Made by a program: the position numbers and the translations under genes
Notes under the pieces: generated by a model
What the model saw: only the letters and a program-made list of their open reading frames with translations
Database searches by the model: none
Told to the model about the DNA's origin: nothing
Source of the DNA: Candidatus Sabulitectum sp.
Lineage (GTDB): Bacteria; Fermentibacterota; Fermentibacteria; Fermentibacterales; JCC-6
NCBI GenBank assembly: GCA_029940175.1
Contig: JAOZRM010000004.1
Location: forward strand, 1-36,383
DNA length: 36,383 nt
Direction of reading: 5' to 3'
Part shown: positions 1-8,577 of the stretch, in pieces
Position numbering within the stretch: the stretch's first letter is position 1
Layout: every line of letters begins with the position of its first letter

Positions 1-1
1 C

Positions 2-2137
2 GGCACCCGTACGGCTCTGGCACAATCTCTGGGAAATCCATGGTTGAGAAACGATCACTACTTCAGAGATCTGGCCGAAACTGCGCTTAACGATCCCGAG
101 GAATCTGTTAGAGCAGGTCTCCTCCTGAGTATTGACATGTGGGGACTTTCAGGTGATCCAGGTGATCTTGTTAAAAGGTTGATTGAGGATTCATCTCCTC
201 GGGTTTTGCGGGTGGCACTTTTTTACCTTGGCAGGAAATTTCCTGCTCTTGACACCCGGGAAATGGAAATTGTTAACTCTGCTCTGGACAGAGGAAACAC
301 CAACGAGCTTATGGCTCTTGTTAACGGTTTAATGAACCGGCAGCTTGGAGAATTTGAGGAGGAATCCTGTGACCTGCTGTGGCTTCTAATGCTCCGTCTG
401 CCTGACGGAGGGCGAGGTCTGGTAGCCTTTAACATTGGAGCCCGTATCAGATTTTTTGGAAATACGATAAGAGACACTCTGTTTTCCGATATATCGGAGA
501 ACGATATAAGAACTGTAGCCCAGTGCATGCTGATGAATTACAAAGATCTGACCGAAGGAGAAAAAACTACTCTCTGGCAACTTGTTTCTGAAAACATGCC
601 CCAGAGTATTGAGATGGCCCGGATGGTTCTTCCTTACATCAGAATTCTTGAAGAGCTGGAGCAGATCGAGCTTATTCGCATTGTTCTTGCTTCAGAAAGG
701 TACGGAGCCCGTGAAGCTCTCTCTCAGCTTCTTGCCCGGGGCAGGAACGATGTGGCAGAAATTTCGGTTAATGTTATCAGACTGCTTGTACAGAACGGAT
801 CAGTTGAAGAGAGATCACGACTGTCCTGGTTTATTCTCTGGAACTGGGAATCTGTTTCATGTTGCGCTGAGGAATTACTTATTCAGTTGTCTGTTGATGT
901 GGATCCTTCTGTTAGGAAAACAGTTGCCTCGGGTATTCTACGCCTGGGAAAGATGACTGAGTGGGATATTTCTCTTCTCAAGCAGCTTGCCTCTGATGAT
1001 GAAAGATCTGTCAGGGCCACTGCCGGTGAAGCTCTGGCAGAGTTTTCAAGACCTGAAGAGATTCATGAAATGGTTCAATCTCTTGTGAAAGATGAAGATC
1101 CTACGGTTAGATCTTCTGTTCTTCGCGGTATCAGTGATTCACCGTTCTTACAGAGAAATGACAAGGCGGAATTCTATTTGAAGGCTCTTGATGATACTGA
1201 CGCCTCTGTCAGGCTTCAAACCATTGAAGCTGTTGAGAAACTAACCAAACTTGGAAGCATTCCAGGGCTTGTTGAAAAAGTAACAGAACTTCTGAGCGAC
1301 AGATCAGAGAACGTTAGAAATGCCGTTGCCAGTCTGGTTACAAGCCATCCATCCAGGGAACTCAGAGAAAAACTGCCTGATCTGTATCTTGGAAGGCTTA
1401 CAGGCGGGGACTCTCTCGCAGAAGAATTGAGCACTGCCAGAAAAATACAGATGGGGCTATTGCCGGCAGAAGCACCTGAGTATGAGAATTATTCTATTGC
1501 AGTTTACTACAATCCAGCCAAGGAGGTTGGAGGGGATTACTATGATTTTTTCAATCTTCCTGACGGGAATCTTGGTCTTGCCGTTGCTGATGTCGCCGGC
1601 AAGGGTATTCCAGCCGCTTTGACAATGGCGGGTATGAAGGGTACTCTTGGTGCCAGCGTTAGAAGTCTTTTTGATATCAGTCATATCATGACAAGAGTGA
1701 ACTCTGAGTTAACCGTTGAAGGTGAGGTAACAGGTCTTGTCGGTCTTTTCTACAGTGTTCTTAACACTCTGGACGGTTTCCTTACCTATTGTAATGCCGG
1801 GCACAATCCGCCGTTTCTTGTTTCAAGGACTGGCGATGTACAGTTCCTTGAAGAGGGCGGGATGCTCATGGGGGTGCTCAAGAACGCAGTTTACAGCTTT
1901 GGAACTGTGCAGATGCATCCCGGAGATGTCCTTGTTCTTTACACCGATGGTATTACGGAAACCATGAGCAATAATGATGTTGAGTTTGATGTTTCCGGGC
2001 TGACGGAAGCTGTTCTGGAATACAGAGATCTTAATGCAGAGCAAATAGTCATTCGTGTTCTGAAGGCAATGAATGCTCATGGACAGGGATTAGCTCAAGC
2101 TGATGATAGAACACTTGTGGTTGTGAAACACCGCTGA
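2..2137 (+). CDS. HEAT-repeat protein with C-terminal PP2C/SpoIIE-type phosphatase domain (5' partial)
   Basis: The frame is open to the left window edge and the peptide before the first possible start (TTG at 44) already reads like a HEAT helix, so the gene is taken as cut by the window; 711 codons are visible. From the TTG, residues about 1-450 hold repeated helical pairs with HEAT signatures such as DPSVRKTVASGIL, DERSVRATAGEAL, DPTVRSSVLRGI and DASVRLQTIEAV. Residues about 455-697 form an RsbU/SpoIIE-like serine phosphatase: a linker (ARKIQMGLLP), then GGDYYDFF, ADVAGKGIPAAL, LYTDGITE and ADDRTLVVV, so the metal-binding aspartates are present. Such domains dephosphorylate anti-sigma-antagonist-type partners; no STAS or RsbW partner lies nearby. 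The HEAT array probably serves as a protein-binding module (inference). Domain calls are firm, the target unknown. Confidence 0.9.
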   Translation, partial: GTRTALAQSLGNPWLRNDHYFRDLAETALNDPEESVRAGLLLSIDMWGLSGDPGDLVKRLIEDSSPRVLRVALFYLGRKFPALDTREMEIVNSALDRGNTNELMALVNGLMNRQLGEFEEESCDLLWLLMLRLPDGGRGLVAFNIGARIRFFGNTIRDTLFSDISENDIRTVAQCMLMNYKDLTEGEKTTLWQLVSENMPQSIEMARMVLPYIRILEELEQIELIRIVLASERYGAREALSQLLARGRNDVAEISVNVIRLLVQNGSVEERSRLSWFILWNWESVSCCAEELLIQLSVDVDPSVRKTVASGILRLGKMTEWDISLLKQLASDDERSVRATAGEALAEFSRPEEIHEMVQSLVKDEDPTVRSSVLRGISDSPFLQRNDKAEFYLKALDDTDASVRLQTIEAVEKLTKLGSIPGLVEKVTELLSDRSENVRNAVASLVTSHPSRELREKLPDLYLGRLTGGDSLAEELSTARKIQMGLLPAEAPEYENYSIAVYYNPAKEVGGDYYDFFNLPDGNLGLAVADVAGKGIPAALTMAGMKGTLGASVRSLFDISHIMTRVNSELTVEGEVTGLVGLFYSVLNTLDGFLTYCNAGHNPPFLVSRTGDVQFLEEGGMLMGVLKNAVYSFGTVQMHPGDVLVLYTDGITETMSNNDVEFDVSGLTEAVLEYRDLNAEQIVIRVLKAMNAHGQGLAQADDRTLVVVKHR

Positions 2138-2156
2138 CTTCTCGAGGAGGGGGATT

Positions 2157-2939
2157 GTGAAAACGCCTGTATTCATCCTGTCGGATTTTGGTTCTTCCGA
2201 TACTTATGTGGCACAGATGAAGGCCGCAATTCTTTCTTTTTCCGGATACGATACCCCTGTGATCGATCTTACTCATGAGGTTGAGGCTGGAAATGTTCTT
2301 CAAGGAGCTTATCATCTAAGGACATCGCTTCCCTATCTTCCGGAAGGCTCAGTCACACTTGCAGTTGTTGATCCCGGTGTTGGTAGTGAACGATTTGGTC
2401 TTGCTGCATTCTGGCAGGGAAGATTTATTATTGCCCCTGATAACGGCCTGATCACCATGCTTCCTGAACCGCTGAAAACATGGAAGCTTCCACCTCCGGA
2501 ATCCAGTGCTGCCCCCACTTTTCACGGCAGGGATGTGTTTGCTGTATGTGCTGCGAGACTGGCTGTTGATCCAGGTTGGACGTCTTATCTTGAACCTCTG
2601 GAGAGCCCGGTTCTAATTGAGGAACCGAAATTTCTTATTGAAGGTAACACCTTGTCTTGTACCGTCCTGCATGTTGATCATTTCGGCAATTGCATATTAA
2701 GCATCAAAACGTCTGATCTTCTGGAATTTACTCCTGCTGCTCTTGTTACCCTTGAAGGAGATGTTCCTCTTGCTCCAGTCAGCGCTTATCATCAGGCTCC
2801 AGCAGATGATTCCATTCTATTTCTAAAGGGAAGTCAGGGATCTTACGAACTGGCTCTCAACGGTGAATCTGCTGCTGAGATTCTAAATATTCAGCCTGGC
2901 CATCGCCTGACACTTACCGGGCAAAGGAGTAATTCTTAA
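2157..2939 (+). CDS. SAM hydroxide adenosyltransferase / SAM hydrolase (DUF62 family)
   Basis: 260 residues, the usual length for this family, which hydrolyses S-adenosylmethionine to adenosine and methionine and is structurally related to the fluorinases. Family landmarks are visible: SDFGSSDTYVAQMK near the N-terminus, VVDPGVGSERF, APDNGL, FHGRDVFA, and VDHFGNCILSI in the C-terminal barrel domain. The GTG start at 2157 follows a strong GAGGAGGGGG ribosome-binding site. The stop overlaps the ATG of the next gene (TAATG), so the two are likely translationally coupled. No transport or halogen-metabolism gene is adjacent, so a housekeeping SAM hydrolase is more likely than a halogenase. The physiological role of the family is poorly understood. 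Confidence 0.9.
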   Translation: MKTPVFILSDFGSSDTYVAQMKAAILSFSGYDTPVIDLTHEVEAGNVLQGAYHLRTSLPYLPEGSVTLAVVDPGVGSERFGLAAFWQGRFIIAPDNGLITMLPEPLKTWKLPPPESSAAPTFHGRDVFAVCAARLAVDPGWTSYLEPLESPVLIEEPKFLIEGNTLSCTVLHVDHFGNCILSIKTSDLLEFTPAALVTLEGDVPLAPVSAYHQAPADDSILFLKGSQGSYELALNGESAAEILNIQPGHRLTLTGQRSNS

Positions 2940-4066
2940 TGAAGCACGTTGGATTTTTACTGCACTTCTATCAACCTCCATCACAGGATCCTGAAATTGT
3001 GAAAAAGATCGATCGAGAATGCTACAGACCGCTTTTTCAACTACTATTGGAGACTGGTGTGGAAGTAACTGTAAACATGAATTATTCTCTTACAGAGCAA
3101 CTGGCCCAGTATGCTCCTGAAACGCTGGAGATCGTATCACAGTTGTCCAATTGCACTTTCACTTCCAGCGGTGCCTACCACCCGATCCTGCCACTTATAC
3201 CTGAGAGTGAAGTTGTACGACAACTGAAACTGAATGACAGTGGTAACGGTGAACTGATCGGCAAAGCCTATGCTCCTATAGGAGTTTTTCCGCCCGAAAT
3301 GGCTCTGAATACAGACCTGGTGCGTCTTCTGGGTGTTGAGGGGTTCAAATGGACAATAACAGACGATGTACCCTGGGTTTATTCCCAGCAGGAAGTTCCT
3401 TCAAATTGGATTCCAGCAGTGGAGGGAGTTGGAGTTTTCCTTAGAAGCAATTTCTGGTCCAATCTGATTTCTTTCCACGGGGGCAGCGGCTCCGAGATGG
3501 TTGACCGGATGGTTGAAGATCTGCATTCCTGGGCCGGAGAGGAGTCTTCCTATGTGATCCTGGCCATGGATGGTGAAACATTCGGCCACCACAGGGACGG
3601 TGCCATTGATTCTTTTCTCAGACCTTTCTTTGAGAGGATTGTTCTGAAGGATAAAATAAGAATTTCCTCTCTGAACAGGATCTTGAATGAATTTCCACTC
3701 AGAGAGTGCAGTGTACCCTCCGGCAGCTGGTCAACAACAGCCGGAGACCTGGATGCAGGTGAGGCTTTTCCACTCTGGAACAACTCCAGTAACAGAGATC
3801 ATGAAACCTATTGGGAGCTTCTGAACTTCGTTATGACTGAATGCAGAAAAACTCACCCTGAAGGGGTTGCAGATTCAGTGGATAAGATGTTATACTCGTG
3901 CCCTGTGTGGTGGGCCTCACCGGGCCGTGAATCTTATTCACAGGTTCGAAGGGGTATATTGTTAATAATTGAGGCCGCCCTTAACGGGCTTAGTGAAAGG
4001 GCACTCCTTGACAGAGTCATGGAGTTGGCCGGGCAGATACCGGCCATGGCGCGAAAGGATAAATAA
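2939..4066 (+). CDS. Glycoside hydrolase family 57-like protein
   Basis: 375 residues. The opening KHVGFLLHFYQPP matches the GH57 start (hydrophobic strand followed by H-x-YQPP). FPPEMALN carries Glu120, the candidate nucleophile, and LAMDGETFGHH carries Asp211, the candidate acid, in a motif like the GH57 D-x-E-x-x-GHH block. GH57 enzymes are retaining alpha-glucan-active enzymes (amylase, amylopullulanase, branching enzyme, 4-alpha-glucanotransferase), but this short version cannot be assigned a substrate. There is no signal peptide, so it should be cytoplasmic. It overlaps both neighbours by one base (TAATG at each end). Its coupling to the MurU/AmgK genes downstream could mean a cell-wall or storage sugar substrate; this is inference. 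Confidence 0.75.
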   Translation: MKHVGFLLHFYQPPSQDPEIVKKIDRECYRPLFQLLLETGVEVTVNMNYSLTEQLAQYAPETLEIVSQLSNCTFTSSGAYHPILPLIPESEVVRQLKLNDSGNGELIGKAYAPIGVFPPEMALNTDLVRLLGVEGFKWTITDDVPWVYSQQEVPSNWIPAVEGVGVFLRSNFWSNLISFHGGSGSEMVDRMVEDLHSWAGEESSYVILAMDGETFGHHRDGAIDSFLRPFFERIVLKDKIRISSLNRILNEFPLRECSVPSGSWSTTAGDLDAGEAFPLWNNSSNRDHETYWELLNFVMTECRKTHPEGVADSVDKMLYSCPVWWASPGRESYSQVRRGILLIIEAALNGLSERALLDRVMELAGQIPAMARKDK

Positions 4067-4266
4067 TGGCTAAGAAAGAAAGAACATTTGCAGCAAAACT
4101 TGCTCATGAGAGTCGTACCTCCCACAAGGAATTGTGTCAGGTGTGCGGCAAGGAGAAAGTTCCTGTGGTATATATTGCAGCGCGCACAGGGTTGAAAGAA
4201 ACCTGGCGTCCTCAGCGTAGAAGAGTTAAAGTCTGTGATTGCAACAGGAAAGAGATCTACGGTTAA
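4066..4266 (+). CDS. Small Cys-rich (CxxC...CxC) protein of unknown function
   Basis: 66 residues, coupled to the GH57-like gene by a TAATG overlap and overlapping the next gene by 32 bases. The middle holds CQVCGKEKVPV (Cys24, Cys27) and the end holds KVCDCNRKEIYG (Cys57, Cys59), separated by a basic stretch (WRPQRRRVKV). Four cysteines in this arrangement suggest a zinc knuckle or half-ribbon, and the many Lys/Arg residues would allow nucleic-acid binding. I do not recognise a family. Its position inside a tightly overlapping cluster, and codon use like that of its neighbours, argue that it is a real gene. Confidence 0.65.
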   Translation: MAKKERTFAAKLAHESRTSHKELCQVCGKEKVPVVYIAARTGLKETWRPQRRRVKVCDCNRKEIYG

Positions 4267-5113
4267 GCCTTCTCACCGATACATTCAGGGGGTTCTGTTT
4301 CTTACTGCCGGTTACGGCACAAGGGCGGAACCTCTTTCTTTTTGCCGCCCCAAGGCTCTCCTGCCATGGAAGAATACAACTCTTCTTGGCAACCTGATGA
4401 ATCAATTCGGTGTTATTGATCCGGAGAAAATGGTCATTAATGCTTCCAGGTGTCCTGAACTTGTTCTGCATGAGGGTCGAGGTCACAACGACCGGACGAA
4501 GCTGCTTTTTGAAGAAAGACCACTCGGACTACCGGGAACACTTGCCAGAAACTGTAAACTGTTTGAAGGTCACTGGATTATCTCAAATACCGACATGGTC
4601 ATTGATATACCGGTGGAGAAAATGGTTGAGTATCATCAGAGATCCGGCTCCAAGTGGACAGTTCTCACAGGTAATTTCCCTGATTACGGTAAATACAGTG
4701 GACTTCCGGTAAAAGGAGTCTCCAGGCATTACCTCGGGGTGAGTATTGTATCTCCCGAAATTGCAGCTCTTTGCGCAGCACAGCAGTTAGGAACAGGTTT
4801 TTTTACAAAGCTCAGGAGTTTTGCTACCTCTCAGGGAATTCAGATAAATGAATTCTTCACTGATGTTCCATGGTTTGATATGGGTGAGGTGAATCTTTTC
4901 AGGAAACATCTTCTTGGTCAGGGCAGTTATATTCACCCGTCTGCTCAGATTCAGGATTCTGCGATTCTGGAGGGCTTTTACTGGATTGGCAGTTCGTGTA
5001 TAATCAATCGTGATGTGCTTCTTCGCGATTCTGTTATGCTTGAGGGGTCGCAGATGATGCAGGGGGCATCGCTGGTTGATTCTGTGTTACCGTGGTTTTC
5101 CAAAAGGAGCTGA
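4235..5113 (+). CDS. Sugar-1-phosphate nucleotidyltransferase, MurU-like
   Basis: 292 residues from the GTG at 4235; no better start lies downstream before the essential motif. The nucleotidyltransferase core shows FLTAGYGTRAEPLS (the G-x-G-T-R loop, Gly26-Arg30), RPKALLP with the conserved Lys40, and SNTDMVID with the metal-binding Asp120. After about residue 225 there is a short left-handed beta-helix-like tail (IHPSAQIQDSAILEGF). The next gene is an AmgK-like kinase, and that pairing is typical of MurU, which makes UDP-MurNAc from MurNAc-1-phosphate in cell-wall recycling. MurU of Pseudomonas lacks the tail, so a mannose-1-phosphate or glucose-1-phosphate specificity remains possible. Ribosome-binding signal is weak; the 32-base overlap suggests coupled translation. 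Confidence 0.75.
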   Translation: MIATGKRSTVKPSHRYIQGVLFLTAGYGTRAEPLSFCRPKALLPWKNTTLLGNLMNQFGVIDPEKMVINASRCPELVLHEGRGHNDRTKLLFEERPLGLPGTLARNCKLFEGHWIISNTDMVIDIPVEKMVEYHQRSGSKWTVLTGNFPDYGKYSGLPVKGVSRHYLGVSIVSPEIAALCAAQQLGTGFFTKLRSFATSQGIQINEFFTDVPWFDMGEVNLFRKHLLGQGSYIHPSAQIQDSAILEGFYWIGSSCIINRDVLLRDSVMLEGSQMMQGASLVDSVLPWFSKRS

Positions 5114-5116
5114 AGA

Positions 5117-6127
5117 TTGACTGAACGAATGGAAAGTGTTGTGCGTTGGATAAATGAGAAATTCGGCACAGTCGACACGATTGTTCCAATTCCGGGAGAT
5201 GCTTCATCACGGGATTTCTACCGGATGGAGCACGATGGCAATTCTTTTGTTGTCATGGACAGTTCACATACTCCTGTATGGCCCTGGCTGGATATATATG
5301 CTCTCCTGGAGGGAATGGATTTCCCCATGCCCAAAGTAATTCTCAGCGATGAACATTCAGGCTATGTGATTCAGGAAGATCTGGGGAATACCCGTCTGTG
5401 CGATGTTGAGGAAGATGAGGTCTACCCCAAGTATCTAACAGAATCGCTTAGTCTTTTAAGGCGTCTGCAGCGCGAGATCACTCCTGAAATAGCAGACAGC
5501 AGCGTCTCAGGCAGGAGATATTTCACTCCAAGTTTTTTCATGGCGGAACTTGAGCATACCCTGGAGCATTTGTTTTTCAGGTTGCTTCGGGTTCCTGTAG
5601 AGGATCTTCTCGAGCTTCAAGCACATTTCAGAGAACTTTCCGGGAAGGCCATGGGGTCCGGAATGACTGTGTTTACCCACAGAGATTTTCATTCGGCTAA
5701 TTTAATGGTTCACAATAAAAAAGTATACATCATTGACTGGCAGGATTCACGCCAGGGTCCGCCCTGCTATGATCTTGCCAGCCTTTTAAGAGACAGCTAC
5801 AGAGATTGCGGTGAGGGCTGGAAAGGACTTGCTTCGTCATACATTCTCGGAGTGGGCGGAGCGAACATGTTTGAGTTTGTCTTCAGTGCTCTGCAGAGAA
5901 ACATGAAAGCTCTGGGAACCTTTGCATATCAATACAGAGCCCTGGGAAAAACTAACTACCTGAAGTACATCCCCAGGACTCTGCTTTACCTTCAAGGCTA
6001 CTCAAAAGTTTGCCCTGCAGTTAAGCCCACAGTGGATTGTGTTGTTAATCTTATCGAGTCATACACAGGTGAAATTGATCTGAGAAACTTCCGAGATCCG
6101 GATTCACCGATCATAATTAACAAGTAA
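5117..6127 (+). CDS. amgK: APH-fold sugar kinase, AmgK-like (anomeric MurNAc/GlcNAc kinase)
   Basis: 336 residues starting at TTG 5117, seven bases after AGGAG; an internal ATG at 5129 is the alternative. The phosphotransferase fold is marked by THRDFHSANLMV (His188, catalytic Asp190, Asn195) and IIDWQDSRQGPPCYDLASLL (Asp207), the latter being characteristic of the AmgK group (COG3178) and not of true aminoglycoside-resistance kinases. AmgK phosphorylates MurNAc or GlcNAc at the anomeric carbon, feeding MurU. The gene lies three bases after the MurU-like gene, so the two probably act in sequence, returning peptidoglycan sugars to UDP-MurNAc. I am confident of the family and fairly confident of the substrate class. 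Confidence 0.8.
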   Translation: MTERMESVVRWINEKFGTVDTIVPIPGDASSRDFYRMEHDGNSFVVMDSSHTPVWPWLDIYALLEGMDFPMPKVILSDEHSGYVIQEDLGNTRLCDVEEDEVYPKYLTESLSLLRRLQREITPEIADSSVSGRRYFTPSFFMAELEHTLEHLFFRLLRVPVEDLLELQAHFRELSGKAMGSGMTVFTHRDFHSANLMVHNKKVYIIDWQDSRQGPPCYDLASLLRDSYRDCGEGWKGLASSYILGVGGANMFEFVFSALQRNMKALGTFAYQYRALGKTNYLKYIPRTLLYLQGYSKVCPAVKPTVDCVVNLIESYTGEIDLRNFRDPDSPIIINK

Positions 6128-6144
6128 AGATCGAAAGAGGAGAA

Positions 6145-7134
6145 ATGGAGAGAATTCTTACGGGGGACAGGCCCACAGGCCCGCTTCATCTAGGGCATTT
6201 CGCAGGTTCACTCAGGAACAGGGTGAAACTGCAGAATCAGTACGAAACATTCATTATTATCGCAGACATACAGGCTCTTACCACGCACTGGGAAACTCCC
6301 GAACTTATCAGTACCAATGTTCGTGAAGTAGCACTTGATAACATCGCTTCCGGTCTTGATCCTGAGAATACAAGCATTTTTGTACAGAGCATGGTTCCCC
6401 AGATAGCTGAGCTCACTGTTCTGTTCGGTTTGTACACCTCGGTAAGCCGTCTGAAGCACAATCCCACTATCAAGACAGAAGCCAGGCAGTATGGCTTCAC
6501 GGATATGACTTACGGGTTTCTTGGTTACCCGGTGAGCCAGGCGGCAGACATTCTTTTCTGCAGAGCAAATCTTGTTCCGGTTGGAGAGGACCAGTTGCCC
6601 CACGTGGAAGTGACCAGATTTGTTGCACGAAGGTTCAACGAGCTTTACGGGGATGTGTTTCCTGAGCCGAAGGCCATGGTCAGCGATATTTCACGGTTGA
6701 TCGGACTGGACGGAAACACCAAGATGAGCAAATCTCTCGGCAACGCTATTTACCTTAAGGATGAGCCCAAGGTAATAAAGAAGAAGGTGATGAGTGCAGT
6801 TACAGATCCTGCCAGGATACACAAAACAGATCCCGGACATCCTGACATCTGTACTATATTCGCATACCATAAGGCTTTTAATGCTTTCGAGGTCCCTGAG
6901 ATTGAAGAGTCTTGTAAAAAGGGAACTATCGGATGTGTATCCTGTAAAAAGAATCTGATCAACAAATTGGAGGAAACACTGGCTCCTATCCGCGAGAGAA
7001 GAGCACAGTTTGATAAGCCCGGTGTCATAGAAGACATTCTGATCAGCGGCACCGAAAGAGCTGTGAAAGCCGGAGGAGAAACCATGGCTTCAGTCAGAGA
7101 GGCCATGCACACCGATTACTGGAAAGAGAGATAG
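6145..7134 (+). CDS. trpS: Tryptophanyl-tRNA synthetase
   Basis: 329 residues, the standard size of bacterial class Ic TrpRS. The HIGH-type motif is GPLHLGHF (residues 12-19) and the KMSKS loop is exact (residues 193-197, TKMSKSLGN). Other family blocks are present: the opening RILTGDRPTG, GEDQLPHVEVTR in the tryptophan-binding region and LAPIRERRAQF near the end. A clear AAAGAGGAG site precedes the ATG by five bases. The gene follows the amgK-like gene by 17 bases and precedes cysS by 7 bases, so they are probably one transcript. A cysteine cluster (CKKGTIGCVSCKKN, residues 254-267) is visible; some TrpRS enzymes of this type carry metal- or iron-sulfur-binding cysteines there. Confidence 0.97.
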   Translation: MERILTGDRPTGPLHLGHFAGSLRNRVKLQNQYETFIIIADIQALTTHWETPELISTNVREVALDNIASGLDPENTSIFVQSMVPQIAELTVLFGLYTSVSRLKHNPTIKTEARQYGFTDMTYGFLGYPVSQAADILFCRANLVPVGEDQLPHVEVTRFVARRFNELYGDVFPEPKAMVSDISRLIGLDGNTKMSKSLGNAIYLKDEPKVIKKKVMSAVTDPARIHKTDPGHPDICTIFAYHKAFNAFEVPEIEESCKKGTIGCVSCKKNLINKLEETLAPIRERRAQFDKPGVIEDILISGTERAVKAGGETMASVREAMHTDYWKER

Positions 7135-7141
7135 CGAAAAT

Positions 7142-8569
7142 ATGCTTTCCCTTTACAACACAAAAACCAGACAGAAGCAGGAATTTACTCCACTCGATCC
7201 TCCGTTTGTTGGTATGTATGTCTGTGGTCCTACAGTTTACGGTCACAGCCATCTTGGGCATGGAAAAAGTTACGTAAGCTTTGATGTGCTCCTGCGATAT
7301 CTCAGATACCTTGATTACAAAGTAAGATATGTTCAGAACATAACCGATGTGGGGCATCTCACCGATAATGCCGATTCCGGTGTGGATAAGTTGCAGAAGC
7401 AGGCTAAACTCGAGAAACTTGAACCAATGGAAATAGCGGAAAAATATACTGCAAGTTATTTCCATGACATGGATATTCTCGGCAACCTGAGGCCGGACAT
7501 ATCTCCACGAGCCAGTGGTCACATTCCTGAGCAGATTGAGCTAGTAAAAACTCTGATTGAAAAAGGCTACGCCTATCAGGCAGGCGGTAACGTTTATTTC
7601 GATGTTTCCTCTTTTCCGGATTACGGCAAACTCAGCGGCAGAATCGGTGATGACCAGAGAAGCGGCACCCGTGTCTGCATAGCGGATGATAAGCGCGACC
7701 CCAGAGACTTTGCCCTGTGGCTGGAAGCAGGTCAGGATCACATTCTCGGGTGGAAAAGCCCCTGGGGCCGGGGATATCCCGGCTGGCACCTTGAATGTTC
7801 TGCAATGGCCATGCGGTATCTTGGTGAAACAATTGATATTCATGGTGGAGGTCTTGATAACTCATTCCCACACCATGAATGTGAAATAGCCCAGTCAACG
7901 GCAGCTACAGGTAAGGAATTCGTCAGATTCTGGATGCACAACAACATGGTAACTGTAGACGGTAGAAAAATGGGAAAGAGTCTTGGCAATTTCACGCTGC
8001 TTAGAGACCTTTTTCAGCGGTGGGATCCAATGGTTGTAAGGCTCTACATTCTCAGGAGTCATTACCGAAGTCCACTGGACTTTTCCGATGAGGGGCTTGC
8101 GGGGGCCAGGAGCGGCCTTGAAAGGCTCATGTCCCTGAGGTCCAGGCTGGGTGACCATGAAGCCGGGGCGTCCTCACAGGCAGCTACAGAGCTTGTAGAG
8201 AAGACAGAGCAGGAATTCAAGAAATTCATGGACGATGATCTGAACACCCCGGGAGCGCTTGCAGCCATCTTTGACTTTGTCCGTGCTTGTAATACTCTTC
8301 TAGAGGCAAAAATCAAGGATGCGGATAAACATCTCATGGCAGCTCTCATGGACAGTCTGGTTACTGATGTTCTCGGTATAGAGCTTGCATCAGGCGGAAG
8401 CAGCGGCTCATCGGAAGACTTGTGCAGGATACTTGGAGAGCTCAGAGGTTATCTCAGGAAGAACAAACTTTTCGCTGAGGCAGACAAGTTGCGGGATGAT
8501 CTTTCGGAAGCAGGATTTTCTGTCCGTGATTTTCCCGGTGGTGTCAGTGAGGTAACACCGGATATCTAA
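7142..8569 (+). CDS. cysS: Cysteinyl-tRNA synthetase
   Basis: 475 residues, normal for CysRS. The N-terminal MYVCGPTVYGHSHLGHG holds the zinc ligand Cys28 and the HIGH-type motif (residues 37-40 HLGH). WHLECSAMAM and DIHGGGLDNSFPHHE supply the other zinc-site residues, and KMGKSLGNF is the KMSKS loop at about residue 276. The C-terminal third (GLERLMSL..., ADKLRDDL) is the DALR and anticodon-binding region. It charges tRNA-Cys in the cytoplasm. The ATG is 7 bases after the trpS stop. An inverted repeat follows the stop at 8578; it has no T-run, so it is more likely to control the next gene than to terminate this one. Confidence 0.97.
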   Translation: MLSLYNTKTRQKQEFTPLDPPFVGMYVCGPTVYGHSHLGHGKSYVSFDVLLRYLRYLDYKVRYVQNITDVGHLTDNADSGVDKLQKQAKLEKLEPMEIAEKYTASYFHDMDILGNLRPDISPRASGHIPEQIELVKTLIEKGYAYQAGGNVYFDVSSFPDYGKLSGRIGDDQRSGTRVCIADDKRDPRDFALWLEAGQDHILGWKSPWGRGYPGWHLECSAMAMRYLGETIDIHGGGLDNSFPHHECEIAQSTAATGKEFVRFWMHNNMVTVDGRKMGKSLGNFTLLRDLFQRWDPMVVRLYILRSHYRSPLDFSDEGLAGARSGLERLMSLRSRLGDHEAGASSQAATELVEKTEQEFKKFMDDDLNTPGALAAIFDFVRACNTLLEAKIKDADKHLMAALMDSLVTDVLGIELASGGSSGSSEDLCRILGELRGYLRKNKLFAEADKLRDDLSEAGFSVRDFPGGVSEVTPDI

Positions 8570-8577
8570 TTTGGAAT

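Noticed and set aside
5117..6127. Aminoglycoside resistance kinase
   Set aside because: The fold is shared, but the IDWQDSRQGPPCYDLASLL block and the MurU-like neighbour fit AmgK, not a resistance enzyme.
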